A stretch of 64,000 nt of DNA from Mariniradius saccharolyticus AK6. Lineage in GTDB: Bacteria > Bacteroidota > Bacteroidia > Cytophagales > Cyclobacteriaceae. The DNA is taken from NCBI RefSeq assembly GCF_000330725.2, contig NZ_AMZY02000001.1, forward strand, positions 124,001-188,000. Direction: 5' to 3'. Position 1 is the stretch's first letter, and each line of letters opens with the position of its first letter. Below are positions 1 through 7,820 of this stretch, one piece after another. The notes under the pieces are model-generated. The model was not told the origin of the DNA. It saw only the letters and a list, made by a program, of their open reading frames with translations, and ran no database searches. The translations under genes and the position numbers were made by a program.

Positions 1-342
1 AATAGCGGTATTTACCTACGCGGCCGCTACGAAGTCCAAATCGAGGACAGTAAAACCGACTATCCTTCATCTGTCTATTTCGGAGGTATTTACGGTTTCC
101 TTACACCCAATGAAATGGTCAAAAAATCCCCGGGCGAATGGCAAAAATTTGAAATTACTCTTATTGGAAGACGCGTTACAATCGTTGCAAACGGCAAAAC
201 GATCATCTGCGACCAAATCATACCGGGCATCACGGGCGGTGCATTGGATAGCCAAGAAGGACTTCCAGGGCCGATCATGATTCAGGGCGACCATGGCCCG
301 GTTGAATTCAGGAAGATAGAATTGATACCCGGCACGTATTGA
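1..342 (+). CDS. DUF1080 (3-keto-disaccharide hydrolase-like) protein, C-terminal part
   Basis: Only the last 113 residues lie in the window; the gene continues beyond the left edge. The visible part reads NSGIYLRGRYEVQI near the start, a signature of the DUF1080 / 3-keto-disaccharide hydrolase domain, which has a concanavalin-like beta-sandwich fold. The rest alternates short beta-strand-like segments and ends in FRKIELIPGTY, the usual last strand. Known members are mostly secreted or lipoproteins acting on 3-keto-glycosides, often beside Gfo/Idh/MocA oxidoreductases; one such oxidoreductase lies at the other end of this window but is too far away to call a partner. The gene ends with TGA and is followed by a hairpin terminator. 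Family assignment is fairly secure; substrate is unknown. Confidence 0.8.
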   Translation, partial: NSGIYLRGRYEVQIEDSKTDYPSSVYFGGIYGFLTPNEMVKKSPGEWQKFEITLIGRRVTIVANGKTIICDQIIPGITGGALDSQEGLPGPIMIQGDHGPVEFRKIELIPGTY

Positions 343-361
343 TTTGTTGCTGCCAAGAGAC

Positions 362-388
362 GGGACGGTCGCAAAGGCCGTCCCTTTC
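362..388 (+). terminator. Rho-independent terminator after the DUF1080 gene
   Basis: A 7-bp perfect stem GGGACGG (362-368) / CCGTCCC (378-384) is followed by a short T stretch (TTTCC). It lies 20 bases after the stop codon of the DUF1080 gene and before the convergent VF530 gene. Confidence 0.6.
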
Positions 389-426
389 CATTTCTTCCCC
401 AGACCTACTTTTTGGCGAAGAAAACG

Positions 427-669
427 TCACTGATCTGTGTCTTTGCGCTGTTTTTGTTGGGTTGATCTGATGTAAAGTTCCTCCACTTTTTTCCTTGCCC
501 ATTCCGTCTTTCGAAGAAACTTCAGGCTGGAATTGATCGACGGGTCGTGGGTGAAGCAGCGGATCGGAATCTTCTCCCCAAGCTTGGCCCATCCATACCT
601 GTTGACGAGGTGTTCCAAAATATCGACAAGTCTCACGCCGTGAAGAGGATTGTTCGGTTGGGTATCCAT
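427..669 (-). CDS. VF530 family (DUF2132) small putative DNA-binding protein
   Basis: An 80-residue protein that matches the VF530 / DUF2132 family nearly end to end: [30 protein letters not shown] and [15 protein letters not shown] are the family's conserved blocks. The name comes from a Vibrio fischeri protein whose structure suggested DNA binding; the cellular role is not established. The start codon is 4 bases after the stop codon of the upstream channel gene, so the two are probably cotranscribed. No membrane segment or signal peptide is seen; it should be cytoplasmic. The basic, Gln/Lys-rich tail (about residues 66-80) is beyond the conserved core. Confidence 0.85.
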   Translation of the reverse strand: MDTQPNNPLHGVRLVDILEHLVNRYGWAKLGEKIPIRCFTHDPSINSSLKFLRKTEWARKKVEELYIRSTQQKQRKDTDQ

Positions 670-673
670 AGGG

Positions 674-2557
674 TTACAATTCTACGGATTTTTGCTTGGA
701 AATGGTTGATTCTGGAGTCGCTCTCTTCGCCGAATCAGGGTTTTCGTTACCTCCCTGGCTCAATACAAGTATTTGTTTGGCCGCCGTAAAATTGCTGCTT
801 TCAAAATAAACATTCTTGTCCTCATCGACTATTCCCAGATAAATCAACTGCTGTCCAGCCAAAAGCCTCGTAAGTTCTTTTCGATCATTCACCAAATTAT
901 GGGGAATATGCTTGCCAATTTCCAACAAATTGAACTCCACACCTTCTGGAAATGCCAACTCTTCAAACAGTCGATCCAGGTTCTTTTGAAACGAAATCTG
1001 GGCAATATATCGCGCTGACAGTTTATGTGATAACACCGTATTGAACTTGAGGTGATAATGGCTGAGCAAATTTTCTGTCACCGGATCGCCGAGGATGGTA
1101 ACGATTTTTTTGAGAAAATCATCGTTTTCCCCTTCTTTTGAAACCAGCCACATGGTGAGTCTAAATCCAGTTTCATCGTCCAAGTTGACGACAATGTTCT
1201 CAAAATTTGAAGACTTGAGTCGCTGTAGAAATTTGTCTGCGAAGTATTCTTCTTGATTATCAAAAACGAAATGTGCCTCCTTAAGTGCACGCATACTTTG
1301 AACATCTATGAAATCGTCAATATTGCCCAGTGGATTATGATTGCCAATGACACAAATCTGCTTGGCGACCGACTCCGTAGGCGGAATAATATCATCCAAC
1401 CTCTCTAATTTGAACGAATCATCAGAAGGTCTAAAAACGATTCGGTTGACCTTGGTTGTCAAAAACAACAGCCAATCGCTCGAAGTAAGATTTTGGCCAA
1501 ACGGACAAAGCCGCATACGGTATTCACCTGCTTGGTTGATGCCGGAATACCCGAGCAAAGTGCCTCCCTCAAAACCAAAATAAAGCTCCTCAAATGACTT
1601 GCCCACCAATTCCAACCCAAAAACCTGTGGATTGACAAAATGGATCGTGGAACCATCAAAGGCCATTACCTCAAAGAACACCTTGTAGAAGACTATATCT
1701 ACCTTTCCCCTCGCTAGAATACTCCCTATCACGTCACCCGGTGTGATAACAGTAAACAGTGCTTGGGACATCTTCTGGGCAATCACCCTCGAGTCTGCAT
1801 TATTGGACAATTCTATTGAACATTTGACGGGCTTCCTTGACGCCTTTCGCTCCTCCAAGTGCTTCCGGTATTGCTGATTGTTCACCAGAGTCGTCAGAAT
1901 TTTCAGGTTGATGTTATCCGCAAAAAAATGACTCTGTGCCCCGTCGGGAAGGAGGATGACTAGAGAAAGTGCTTCAAAAACCGATATCCGTTCAAATGTC
2001 TTGAAATTCATCAAATCACCCTGCCGGACAAAGATGTCAAGGTTTTTCCAGCGTTTGGGATCCATCTGGTTACGGAAATTGGCTACGGTATCTATATCGG
2101 AAAACAAGAGTACAATCTCCTCAGTCGCGCTACGTTCCTTTGCACGGATATCGAGTTGGTCCAAAATTAAGGGCAGTTTCACGTTGTAATTGACAAAGAT
2201 CATGTGCCCACTTCGTACAAAACCCAGCGATCCACTTCTGATATTTTCGATGTATTTGACTAAAGCGGCTGACAAAACAGAAATGATAAAGGAAAAAAGC
2301 ACCATTCCAAGCAACACCTGGAGCAATCCGACCACAAGTTGCAAAGGACCCTTTGCTTCCGAATAATAAGCCGGATCCGCAAAAATCATATAGGCCAGCC
2401 GAAGGCTTAGAAAAGGAGCCATCATGAAAATCAATACAGCCGAAGTGATGAATATTGCGACCAGTTGGACCCAAACGGGCGCCAATGCAAACCGCTCAGC
2501 GGTCGGCAGTCTGCGCAGTTTTTTCCAAGCTCCTTTAATCTGATCCAAAATTTTCAA
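674..2557 (-). CDS. CASTOR/POLLUX-type ion channel with RCK-like domains
   Basis: A 627-residue membrane protein resembling the bacterial relatives of the plant CASTOR/POLLUX (DMI1) channels. Two strong hydrophobic segments lie near the N-terminus (about residues 26-50 and 72-98), separated by a short polar loop that would hold the pore region. The long cytoplasmic part contains two Rossmann-like RCK regions: the first starts near GHMIFVNYN after the second helix, the second near [15 protein letters not shown] around residue 400. Known family members conduct cations and are gated by ligand binding to the RCK ring; ion and ligand cannot be read here. The C-terminus (about 600-627) is polar and probably disordered. 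It is the first gene of a two-gene unit with the VF530 gene and is divergent from feoAB. Confidence 0.8.
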   Translation of the reverse strand: MKILDQIKGAWKKLRRLPTAERFALAPVWVQLVAIFITSAVLIFMMAPFLSLRLAYMIFADPAYYSEAKGPLQLVVGLLQVLLGMVLFSFIISVLSAALVKYIENIRSGSLGFVRSGHMIFVNYNVKLPLILDQLDIRAKERSATEEIVLLFSDIDTVANFRNQMDPKRWKNLDIFVRQGDLMNFKTFERISVFEALSLVILLPDGAQSHFFADNINLKILTTLVNNQQYRKHLEERKASRKPVKCSIELSNNADSRVIAQKMSQALFTVITPGDVIGSILARGKVDIVFYKVFFEVMAFDGSTIHFVNPQVFGLELVGKSFEELYFGFEGGTLLGYSGINQAGEYRMRLCPFGQNLTSSDWLLFLTTKVNRIVFRPSDDSFKLERLDDIIPPTESVAKQICVIGNHNPLGNIDDFIDVQSMRALKEAHFVFDNQEEYFADKFLQRLKSSNFENIVVNLDDETGFRLTMWLVSKEGENDDFLKKIVTILGDPVTENLLSHYHLKFNTVLSHKLSARYIAQISFQKNLDRLFEELAFPEGVEFNLLEIGKHIPHNLVNDRKELTRLLAGQQLIYLGIVDEDKNVYFESSNFTAAKQILVLSQGGNENPDSAKRATPESTISKQKSVEL

Positions 2558-2711
2558 AATCGTAGAAAGGGTTTAAAAATCGAATATAACAATCCTGAGG
2601 GACTATTTCAGATACAGGCACCAAAGGTTTTGTCACCTTTGGAATTTTCCAATTCAAAATCCGAATCCACTGTTGTCCCCTGATTCAGATTTTTCGAATT
2701 GCCCAAACTTA

Positions 2712-2737
2712 TGATGCAAATCATATGATTTTTATCA
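2712..2737. promoter_or_regulatory. 26-bp near-palindrome upstream of feoA (candidate metal-regulator operator)
   Basis: A perfect 14-bp palindrome AAATCATATGATTT (2718-2731) is flanked by TGAT (2712-2715) and ATCA (2734-2737), giving a 26-bp near-palindrome with only two mismatched pairs. A second inverted repeat, ACCAAT / ATTGGT (2741-2746 / 2755-2760), follows. They lie in the 255-bp gap between the divergent channel gene and feoA. Position and symmetry suggest an operator for an iron regulator (Fur- or DtxR-like), but the consensus used by this organism is not known to me. Confidence 0.4.
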
Positions 2738-2837
2738 AGAACCAATCTAAATAAATTGGTTAATCTGGCAAGAGGGATTAAATTGCGCAGGCAAATCCGG
2801 AGAGGGCAGTACCTTGTATTTCTCCCGGAACCCAAAT

Positions 2838-3053
2838 ATGACGGCAGCAGAAATTACCCCGAATAGTATATTCACCATCGATCGCATCCAAGACTCTCCC
2901 CTTTCTGTGAATTTCCTTGAAATTGGGCTGATTCCGGGCAAGTCGATTCAATTCCTCCACCAAGCCCCTTTCCATGGACCGATAGCGTTTCAGGTGGGCG
3001 AAAATATCTTGGCAATCAGGGAGCAGGAAGCCCAATTGATCCTCGTCAAATAG
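2838..3053 (+). CDS. feoA: FeoA, ferrous iron transport protein A
   Basis: A 71-residue FeoA protein with an SH3-like fold. The motif NFLEIGLIPGKSIQFLHQAP is the FeoA core, followed by the PIAFQVGENILAIREQEA strand pair typical of the C-terminus. FeoA is a small cytosolic partner of FeoB and is needed for Fe(II) uptake in most systems. I placed the start at the ATG giving MTAAEITPNS, which matches the normal family length; an upstream in-frame ATG at 2814 would add eight residues and cannot be excluded. The stop is 3 bases before the feoB start, so the genes form an operon. Confidence 0.9.
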   Translation: MTAAEITPNSIFTIDRIQDSPLSVNFLEIGLIPGKSIQFLHQAPFHGPIAFQVGENILAIREQEAQLILVK

Positions 3054-3056
3054 CCC

Positions 3057-5174
3057 ATGGAAACAAGCCTCCAGACCCGCACCAAGACGATCGCCATCAT
3101 TGGAAACCCCAATGTCGGAAAGTCCAGTATCTTTAACCAATTGACTGGCCTCAACCAGAAAATTGGAAATTATCCCGGGGTGACGGTTGACAAAACCGTC
3201 GGCCATATTAAAGTCGGATTCAAGGCTTTTGACATCATCGATCTTCCCGGGACCTATTCGCTCTACCCAAAATCGGAGGATGAAGTGATAGCGCACCGTG
3301 TATTGAACGGCATGGGTGTAGAAAAACCGGATTATGTTTTGGTCATTTTGGATGCCTGCAACCTAGAACGGAGCCTGCTCCTGGGAACCCAAGTGCTGGA
3401 TTTGGGAATTCCTATGGCGTTCATCATCAACATGAAGGATTTGGCCGAGAAAAAGGGAATCCAAATCAAAACCCATGAGCTTTATAAGCAGCTGGGGGTG
3501 CCGATGGTGATCACCGACGCGAGAAACAACGAGGGCATGGATGCCATCAAGGCGCTCATCGTGGAAGAACGATTTGAAATAGGAAAGCCTTTTGTGGATG
3601 CAAGGGCACTTGCTCCACAAAAGCTCCTTGAAGCGGTCCAACAAGATTTTCTATTCAGAAATGAATACCAAGCTTTTCAATTGTTGGTATTTGGTTCTTG
3701 GGACAACAACCTTTCCCGAGAGGAGAGAAGCCGACTGGAATCGTTTGCGAGATCGCACGGATTTGACCCCAAAAAGAGTCAACTAAACGAAACCGAAGTC
3801 CGAAACCAAAAGATACAATCCCTCCTCAGCGCGACGAGCTCCAGGACCAAGCCCCAAAGTAAATCGCTGACATTCAAATTGGATAGAGTATTCCTGCATC
3901 CAATCCTCGGATATTTGGTATTCCTATCAATCATGTTGCTCATTTTTCAGGCGATTTTTGCTTGGGCAAGCGTGCCTATGGATATGATCGACGCAGGCTT
4001 TGCCTGGGCTGGTACTTGGATCAGTGAAAATCTACCCACGGGAGTATTGACGGATCTATTGGCTGAAGGCATCGTACCCGGTATCGGAGGGGTAGTGATT
4101 TTCATTCCCCAGATCGCATTGCTTTTCGGTTTTTTGGCATTTCTGGAGGATACCGGATATTTATCGCGGGTAGTATTCTTGATGGACCGTATCATGCGGC
4201 CGTTTGGATTACATGGCAAAAGCGTCGTTCCCTTGATTTCAGGCATGGCATGCGCGATACCGGGGGTTATGGCTACACGAACCATCAGCAATACGAAAGA
4301 ACGCCTAATCACGATCTTGGTGACTCCTTGGATGAGTTGCTCAGCAAGGCTCCCCGTCTATGTTATTTTGATAGGATTGACTGTTCCTGATGATCAATTT
4401 TGGGGATTCAATCTTCAGGCGATCGCATTGCTCGCAATGTATCTTCTCGGTACAGTCGGCACACTGTTGGGTGCCTTTGTTTTGAAAGGAATCATCAAGG
4501 GAAAAGAACTGAGCTACCTTTTGACAGAATTGCCAATATACAGGTTGCCACGCTGGAAAGCAGTAGCCATGACTATGTATAACAAGTCAAAGGTATTTGT
4601 TCTGGAAGCAGGCAAGGTCATTCTCTCTATCTCGATTGTACTTTGGGTATTGGCATCCTATGGTCCGCCATCTCGCATGGACGCTTTGGAAGCAGAAAAG
4701 GAAACCCTCCTCTCCAGCAGTCCAGAATCCGAATGGGAGGAAATCGAGGCGCGTATTGAAGCCCAAAAACTTGAGAATTCATTTATTGGGATTCTGGGCA
4801 AAGGCATCGAACCAGTCATAAAGCCGCTTGGATATGATTGGAAAATCGGGATTGCACTGCTTACTTCATTTGCAGCCCGGGAGGTTTTTGTCGGTACGAT
4901 CGCGACGATCTATAGTATCGGCAACGCGGATGATGAATTGACCATCATGGAAAGACTGGCACAAGAAACCAACCCCCAAACGGGTGAAAAAGTCTTCAAC
5001 CTTGCGACAGGTTTTTCGCTCATGGTATTCTATGCTTTTGCGATGCAATGCATGAGTACACTTGCTGTTGTATATCGGGAGACCAAAACTTGGAAATGGC
5101 CGATCCTGCAGGGAATAGGAATGACGGCTATCGCTTACCTACTGGCATTAATCACCTATCAAATCCTCTCTTAA
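3057..5174 (+). CDS. feoB: FeoB, Fe(II) transporter with N-terminal GTPase domain
   Basis: A 705-residue inner-membrane Fe(II) transporter. The N-terminal G domain has G1 GNPNVGKS (16-23), G3 DLPG (62-65) and G4 NMKD (125-128). A helical spacer (about 170-270) leads to the membrane domain, which contains both gate regions: SGMACAIPGVMATR, and FAAREVFVGTIATIYSIG nearer the C-terminus. Length and order are normal for a complete FeoB. A charged loop (about residues 540-575, DALEAEKETLLSSSPESEWEE region) interrupts the last membrane segments, common in Bacteroidota. It sits between feoA and a tiny Cys-rich gene, with 3-base and 1-base gaps. Confidence 0.97.
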   Translation: METSLQTRTKTIAIIGNPNVGKSSIFNQLTGLNQKIGNYPGVTVDKTVGHIKVGFKAFDIIDLPGTYSLYPKSEDEVIAHRVLNGMGVEKPDYVLVILDACNLERSLLLGTQVLDLGIPMAFIINMKDLAEKKGIQIKTHELYKQLGVPMVITDARNNEGMDAIKALIVEERFEIGKPFVDARALAPQKLLEAVQQDFLFRNEYQAFQLLVFGSWDNNLSREERSRLESFARSHGFDPKKSQLNETEVRNQKIQSLLSATSSRTKPQSKSLTFKLDRVFLHPILGYLVFLSIMLLIFQAIFAWASVPMDMIDAGFAWAGTWISENLPTGVLTDLLAEGIVPGIGGVVIFIPQIALLFGFLAFLEDTGYLSRVVFLMDRIMRPFGLHGKSVVPLISGMACAIPGVMATRTISNTKERLITILVTPWMSCSARLPVYVILIGLTVPDDQFWGFNLQAIALLAMYLLGTVGTLLGAFVLKGIIKGKELSYLLTELPIYRLPRWKAVAMTMYNKSKVFVLEAGKVILSISIVLWVLASYGPPSRMDALEAEKETLLSSSPESEWEEIEARIEAQKLENSFIGILGKGIEPVIKPLGYDWKIGIALLTSFAAREVFVGTIATIYSIGNADDELTIMERLAQETNPQTGEKVFNLATGFSLMVFYAFAMQCMSTLAVVYRETKTWKWPILQGIGMTAIAYLLALITYQILS

Positions 5175-5175
5175 A

Positions 5176-5298
5176 ATGTGGCAGGAAATCATCGTATTCG
5201 GCTTGTTCGCTACGGTATTGGGGACTTGGGCATGGAGAAAAATTTCACCCAAGCCGAAGGCTAAGAGCAACTGTGGCTGCGATAAATGCGGCAGCTAG
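5176..5298 (+). CDS. FeoB-associated Cys-rich small membrane protein
   Basis: A 40-residue protein starting one base after the feoB stop codon. It has one N-terminal membrane segment (about residues 4-20, IIVFGLFATVLGTWAW), a basic linker and a C-terminal cysteine cluster SNCGCDKCGS. This layout matches the FeoB-associated Cys-rich membrane proteins found after feoB in many bacteria, thought to help FeoB as a small partner (as FeoC does elsewhere), possibly by holding metal; the function is inferred. The tight spacing supports translation coupled to feoB. Confidence 0.85.
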   Translation: MWQEIIVFGLFATVLGTWAWRKISPKPKAKSNCGCDKCGS

Positions 5299-5330
5299 AA
5301 GATGGCTTTTAAACCCCCGAAACCCTACAT

Positions 5331-5522
5331 CTACCTTCTCTGAAGCACGGTAAACGGTAGCATCAGCAGGTTCCTGACAAATGAGAAAGAAAGGTCAATC
5401 GCAAATCCCAACAACCTGAACGGAAGCAGAATCAGCCAAATAATTGGGTATAGTATTATTGCCAAGAGTGCGAGCGGCCAACATAGCACCAACAAGATCA
5501 TCCAAAGAAGAAAGCTTACCAT
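5331..5522 (-). CDS. Small hydrophobic membrane protein, function unknown
   Basis: A 63-residue protein, almost wholly hydrophobic: two consecutive membrane segments (about residues 3-23 and 24-42), then FRLLGFAIDLSFSF and a short basic end LQRR. It is convergent to the feo operon, with the two stop codons 32 bases apart. No motif identifies a function. The sustained membrane-helix pattern over the full length makes a chance frame unlikely, but no RBS or promoter decides the start. Confidence 0.55.
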   Translation of the reverse strand: MVSFLLWMILLVLCWPLALLAIILYPIIWLILLPFRLLGFAIDLSFSFVRNLLMLPFTVLQRR

Positions 5523-5711
5523 CGGGATTGATTGTTTTTCGAATTCAGATCAATCCCTGTTCCAAAACAAAAAAACCACGAAAGGCAACCGTATTTGCAT
5601 TTTTCGCTTTCTACGATGTTCAAATGGTGACGCCAAACTGAACGAAAGTGAACAGACTGAACGGAACAAAAACAACCAATACCAAATTGGAACAAAGACC
5701 CGCGCAACGTG

Positions 5712-6014
5712 TCAGTGATGCCTTAACTTCTCAATCATTTCATCCGCCAGCGGGTCGCTGTAAATGCCGTAGGCATTGACCAGAAGGCCTTTGAGTCTGT
5801 ATTTGTCGGAGGAAATGGCATAGAGAATCGATTGGTCATCCGGGTCGGTCATCACGTCAAAGCGATAGACCTTGTCGATTTCAAACTCATCGTGGAATAT
5901 CTTGAATTGTCCCTGCCTGCACTCCAGACAATTTTGTTTCAGGTTAAAATCCTCCACGTAGCCTTGCTTCCTGAGTCCGTCAATCGCCTGCGAAAGTGTA
6001 TCGAAGTTCTCCAT
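5712..6014 (-). CDS. Small conserved protein, often named phosphoribosylpyrophosphate synthetase
   Basis: A 100-residue cytoplasmic protein beginning MENFDTLSQAI. It belongs to a small conserved Bacteroidota family with the pattern GYVEDFNLKQNCLECRQGQ, then YAISSDKYRLKGLLVNAYGIYSD. Databases often call these phosphoribosylpyrophosphate synthetase, but they lack the length and PRPP-binding loop of that enzyme, so I regard the name as a likely misannotation. I chose the ATG at 6014 because the conserved block starts there; an upstream in-frame ATG would add 16 residues. The real role is unknown. Confidence 0.75.
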   Translation of the reverse strand: MENFDTLSQAIDGLRKQGYVEDFNLKQNCLECRQGQFKIFHDEFEIDKVYRFDVMTDPDDQSILYAISSDKYRLKGLLVNAYGIYSDPLADEMIEKLRHH

Positions 6015-6101
6015 TTCCAGATTTTTTTCTTTCAATATCACCAAATACAGTTTGAAAATCAAGTATTTACAAAAATATCAATCAGATAAACCTGCTATGG
6101 G

Positions 6102-6560
6102 TCAGGCACTCAGGCTCACATTTAGTTGCCGTCCTTCTTGAGCTGCTTTCCTGTCCATCGCCATCCCGATCGCCATCCCGATGGGCATTCCGATCGGCAA
6201 CCCAATTGCCAAAAACGCCATATTTCCCAGCGCCGCTCCGATTGCTACACCTAGCGGAAGACCAAAAGCGGACATCCCCAAGACCATCCACAAGGTCTGA
6301 TAGTAGGTCTTGGGAACCAACTTGAGTTCCTTCTCCAGCAAGCGGACGATACTAGATTGGGATTTAAAAAGCTTCTTTTGCAACTCCCCAGTCTCCATCA
6401 CATTCAGCGCCTCTATCCTTTCCGCGATCCTTTGATAAATGTGTGGTGGAATGTTCCGTTTTTCGATTTCATCGAGCAGATGTTGGAAAACAAGCATTTG
6501 CTTTGAAAACTTCGATTGTGCTGTGATTTCAGGTCTAAGTTTGAGTTTCAATGCCTGCAT
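6102..6560 (-). CDS. Unknown protein with glycine-zipper-like C-terminal membrane segment
   Basis: A 152-residue protein if read from MQALKLKLRPEI. The first two thirds are helical and charged (QHLLDEIEKRNIPPHIYQ, ELQKKLFKSQSS); the last third is a glycine-rich membrane hairpin, including GLPIGMPIGMAIGMAMD, where Gly recurs every fourth residue as in glycine-zipper proteins. The frame is open upstream to 6761, but that extra part is poor in helix pattern and runs close to the hairpin at 6763-6785, so the shorter start is preferred. The coding DNA of the zipper is itself a short repeat (about 6155-6200). Function not recognised; it could be a small membrane or stress protein. Confidence 0.6.
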   Translation of the reverse strand: MQALKLKLRPEITAQSKFSKQMLVFQHLLDEIEKRNIPPHIYQRIAERIEALNVMETGELQKKLFKSQSSIVRLLEKELKLVPKTYYQTLWMVLGMSAFGLPLGVAIGAALGNMAFLAIGLPIGMPIGMAIGMAMDRKAAQEGRQLNVSLSA

Positions 6561-6762
6561 ATAGATATCGTGTAGCGTTATGTCTGATAAAAGATTTCGA
6601 ATATAATCAGGAAAACCCCCATCCAAATGAAGGAAGTAAGACGGAAAAACACAAAACAGAAAAGCTCTTGAATTGATAAAATTCGCGACAACTGAGGGCG
6701 TAGCGAAACCATTTACCGAAACACTTCTTTGATTTTTTGACCCATTATTACATAAACGCAAA

Positions 6763-6790
6763 AAGCGCAGCTAGGGACTGCGCTTATTAA
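6763..6790 (-). terminator. Hairpin with U5 tail, minus strand
   Basis: Perfect 8-bp stem AAGCGCAG / CTGCGCTT (6763-6770 / 6778-6785, loop of 7). On the minus strand the stem runs into CTTTTTGCG. It would end the candidate RNA above; no protein gene ends here. Confidence 0.55.
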
Positions 6791-6950
6791 CGTGGTTCGG
6801 TAGGTTGTATGGTGCCCGCAAGACCCATAAATGTAACGAATTGCTCTGAATCCAAAGCACGCCATTAGATATTTTTATGATTCTTATCACCAATATTTAG
6901 TCGTTAAGACCAATTTCCCTACAACCCGCGAACGAGATTGAATGTGTTCT
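6763..6950 (-). ncRNA. Candidate structured RNA, 6S-RNA-like
   Basis: No convincing protein frame lies between the glycine-zipper gene and the TetR gene, but the sequence shows an RNA-like plan. On the minus strand, GTTCG (6933-6929) and GGTTGTA (6926-6920) near one end pair with TACAACC (6809-6803) and CGAAC (6799-6795) near the other, giving a long closing stem around a mostly unpaired centre of about 110 bases. A hairpin with U5 tail (6785-6763) follows at once and could be its terminator. A near -7 box, TAGGCTTTG (6961-6953), would start transcription around 6946, for an RNA of about 180 nt. Size and open-bubble plan recall 6S RNA (the 6S-Flavo family is known in this phylum). Strand and identity are inferred. 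Confidence 0.4.
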
Positions 6951-6963
6951 TGCCCCAAAGCCT

Positions 6964-6996
6964 AAAAAAAAACGCCCCCATCAGGGGACGTTTTTA
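6964..6996 (-). terminator. Strong terminator, likely for the TetR gene
   Basis: Stem of AACG, one mismatch, CCCC (6971-6979) with GGGG and CGTT (6984-6992), loop about ATCA. On the minus strand it is followed by nine T; on the plus strand by five T, so it could work both ways. It lies about 165 bases after the TetR stop codon with nothing recognisable in between (6997-7160). Confidence 0.75.
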
Positions 6997-7160
6997 ATCG
7001 CTTGAACTTAAACTCGTTCACACTTTTACTTTTTAACCTTTACCTGATTTCTGGAACGTGAAAAGGACAAGCAAGGTTTTCTCAATTTCAAGTCTCCTGC
7101 AATCTGGTTACTTGATCGACGACCGTCGGCAAAAAGGGTGCGGCCGAATAAAGGAAATGA

Positions 7161-7700
7161 TCACTTATCCAACTGTGCCAGAAATAGCTTGACTTCGTCA
7201 ACTATCTGTCGAACAGTTGTTGCGGAATAATTCTTTGGGCTAATACGGCTGTAAAAAGTGTCGCGTACCAAATCAAATAGCTTGAAGGCTGGGTCTGGGG
7301 GCAGTTGGATTTCCTTCGCCCAAAGTCTCAAAATCTCACAGTCAACTACAGCATTGATCTCAATAAAGGTTTTCCTAAACACCACGTTATCAGCATTCTT
7401 GTTTAGTTGTCTGTGAAACAGTATGATCTCTTTCTCTGCCACAAGAAGGTCGATGAACTCAGGATCAAAATTGTCCAACTTCTTGATTTCTGCTACATAT
7501 CTCTGCGCATGTTCTAAATGAAGCTTTATCAACTCACTCATAAAAATTTCCTTGTCCACAAAAAAATGGTAGAAACTGGATTTGTTGACGCCCAGAATCC
7601 TTGCCAATCTTTCCACCTGTATTCCCTCGGGACCTTCATCCGAGAAGATCTTATAACCCACATGCAGCCATCCCTGCATTGTTTTTTTGGAAAAAGCCAT
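7161..7700 (-). CDS. TetR/AcrR family transcriptional regulator
   Basis: A 179-residue regulator. Residues 1-55 form a TetR-type helix-turn-helix: GWLHVGYKIFSDEGPEGI, then VERLARILGVNKSSFYHFF with DKEIFMSELI, the classical TetR consensus. The rest is an all-helical ligand-binding and dimer domain of variable sequence, so the effector is unknown. I chose the ATG at 7700 (MAFSKKTMQGW); the frame stays open to 7754 but the extra 18 residues are not TetR-like. It follows a multi-pass membrane protein gene with a 120-base gap on the same strand; that gene or itself is a possible target. Confidence 0.85.
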   Translation of the reverse strand: MAFSKKTMQGWLHVGYKIFSDEGPEGIQVERLARILGVNKSSFYHFFVDKEIFMSELIKLHLEHAQRYVAEIKKLDNFDPEFIDLLVAEKEIILFHRQLNKNADNVVFRKTFIEINAVVDCEILRLWAKEIQLPPDPAFKLFDLVRDTFYSRISPKNYSATTVRQIVDEVKLFLAQLDK

Positions 7701-7820
7701 TATTCCAGCATTGTAAGGTTTGAGTGTTTCGATCAAAAAGTGAAAAATAATCACTTTTCCGCAACACTACATGGGCATATTGTCAGGAAAACAAAAAAAA
7801 TCATCGGATTCCCAAAATGT

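Noticed and set aside
2778-3296. Minus-strand frame opposite feoA and the feoB start
   Set aside because: FeoA and FeoB motifs on the plus strand explain the region fully.
6791-6860. tRNA-like look of the segment with GGTTCGG
   Set aside because: No cloverleaf can be built and there is no T-arm/acceptor stem pairing; the long-range stem explains it better.
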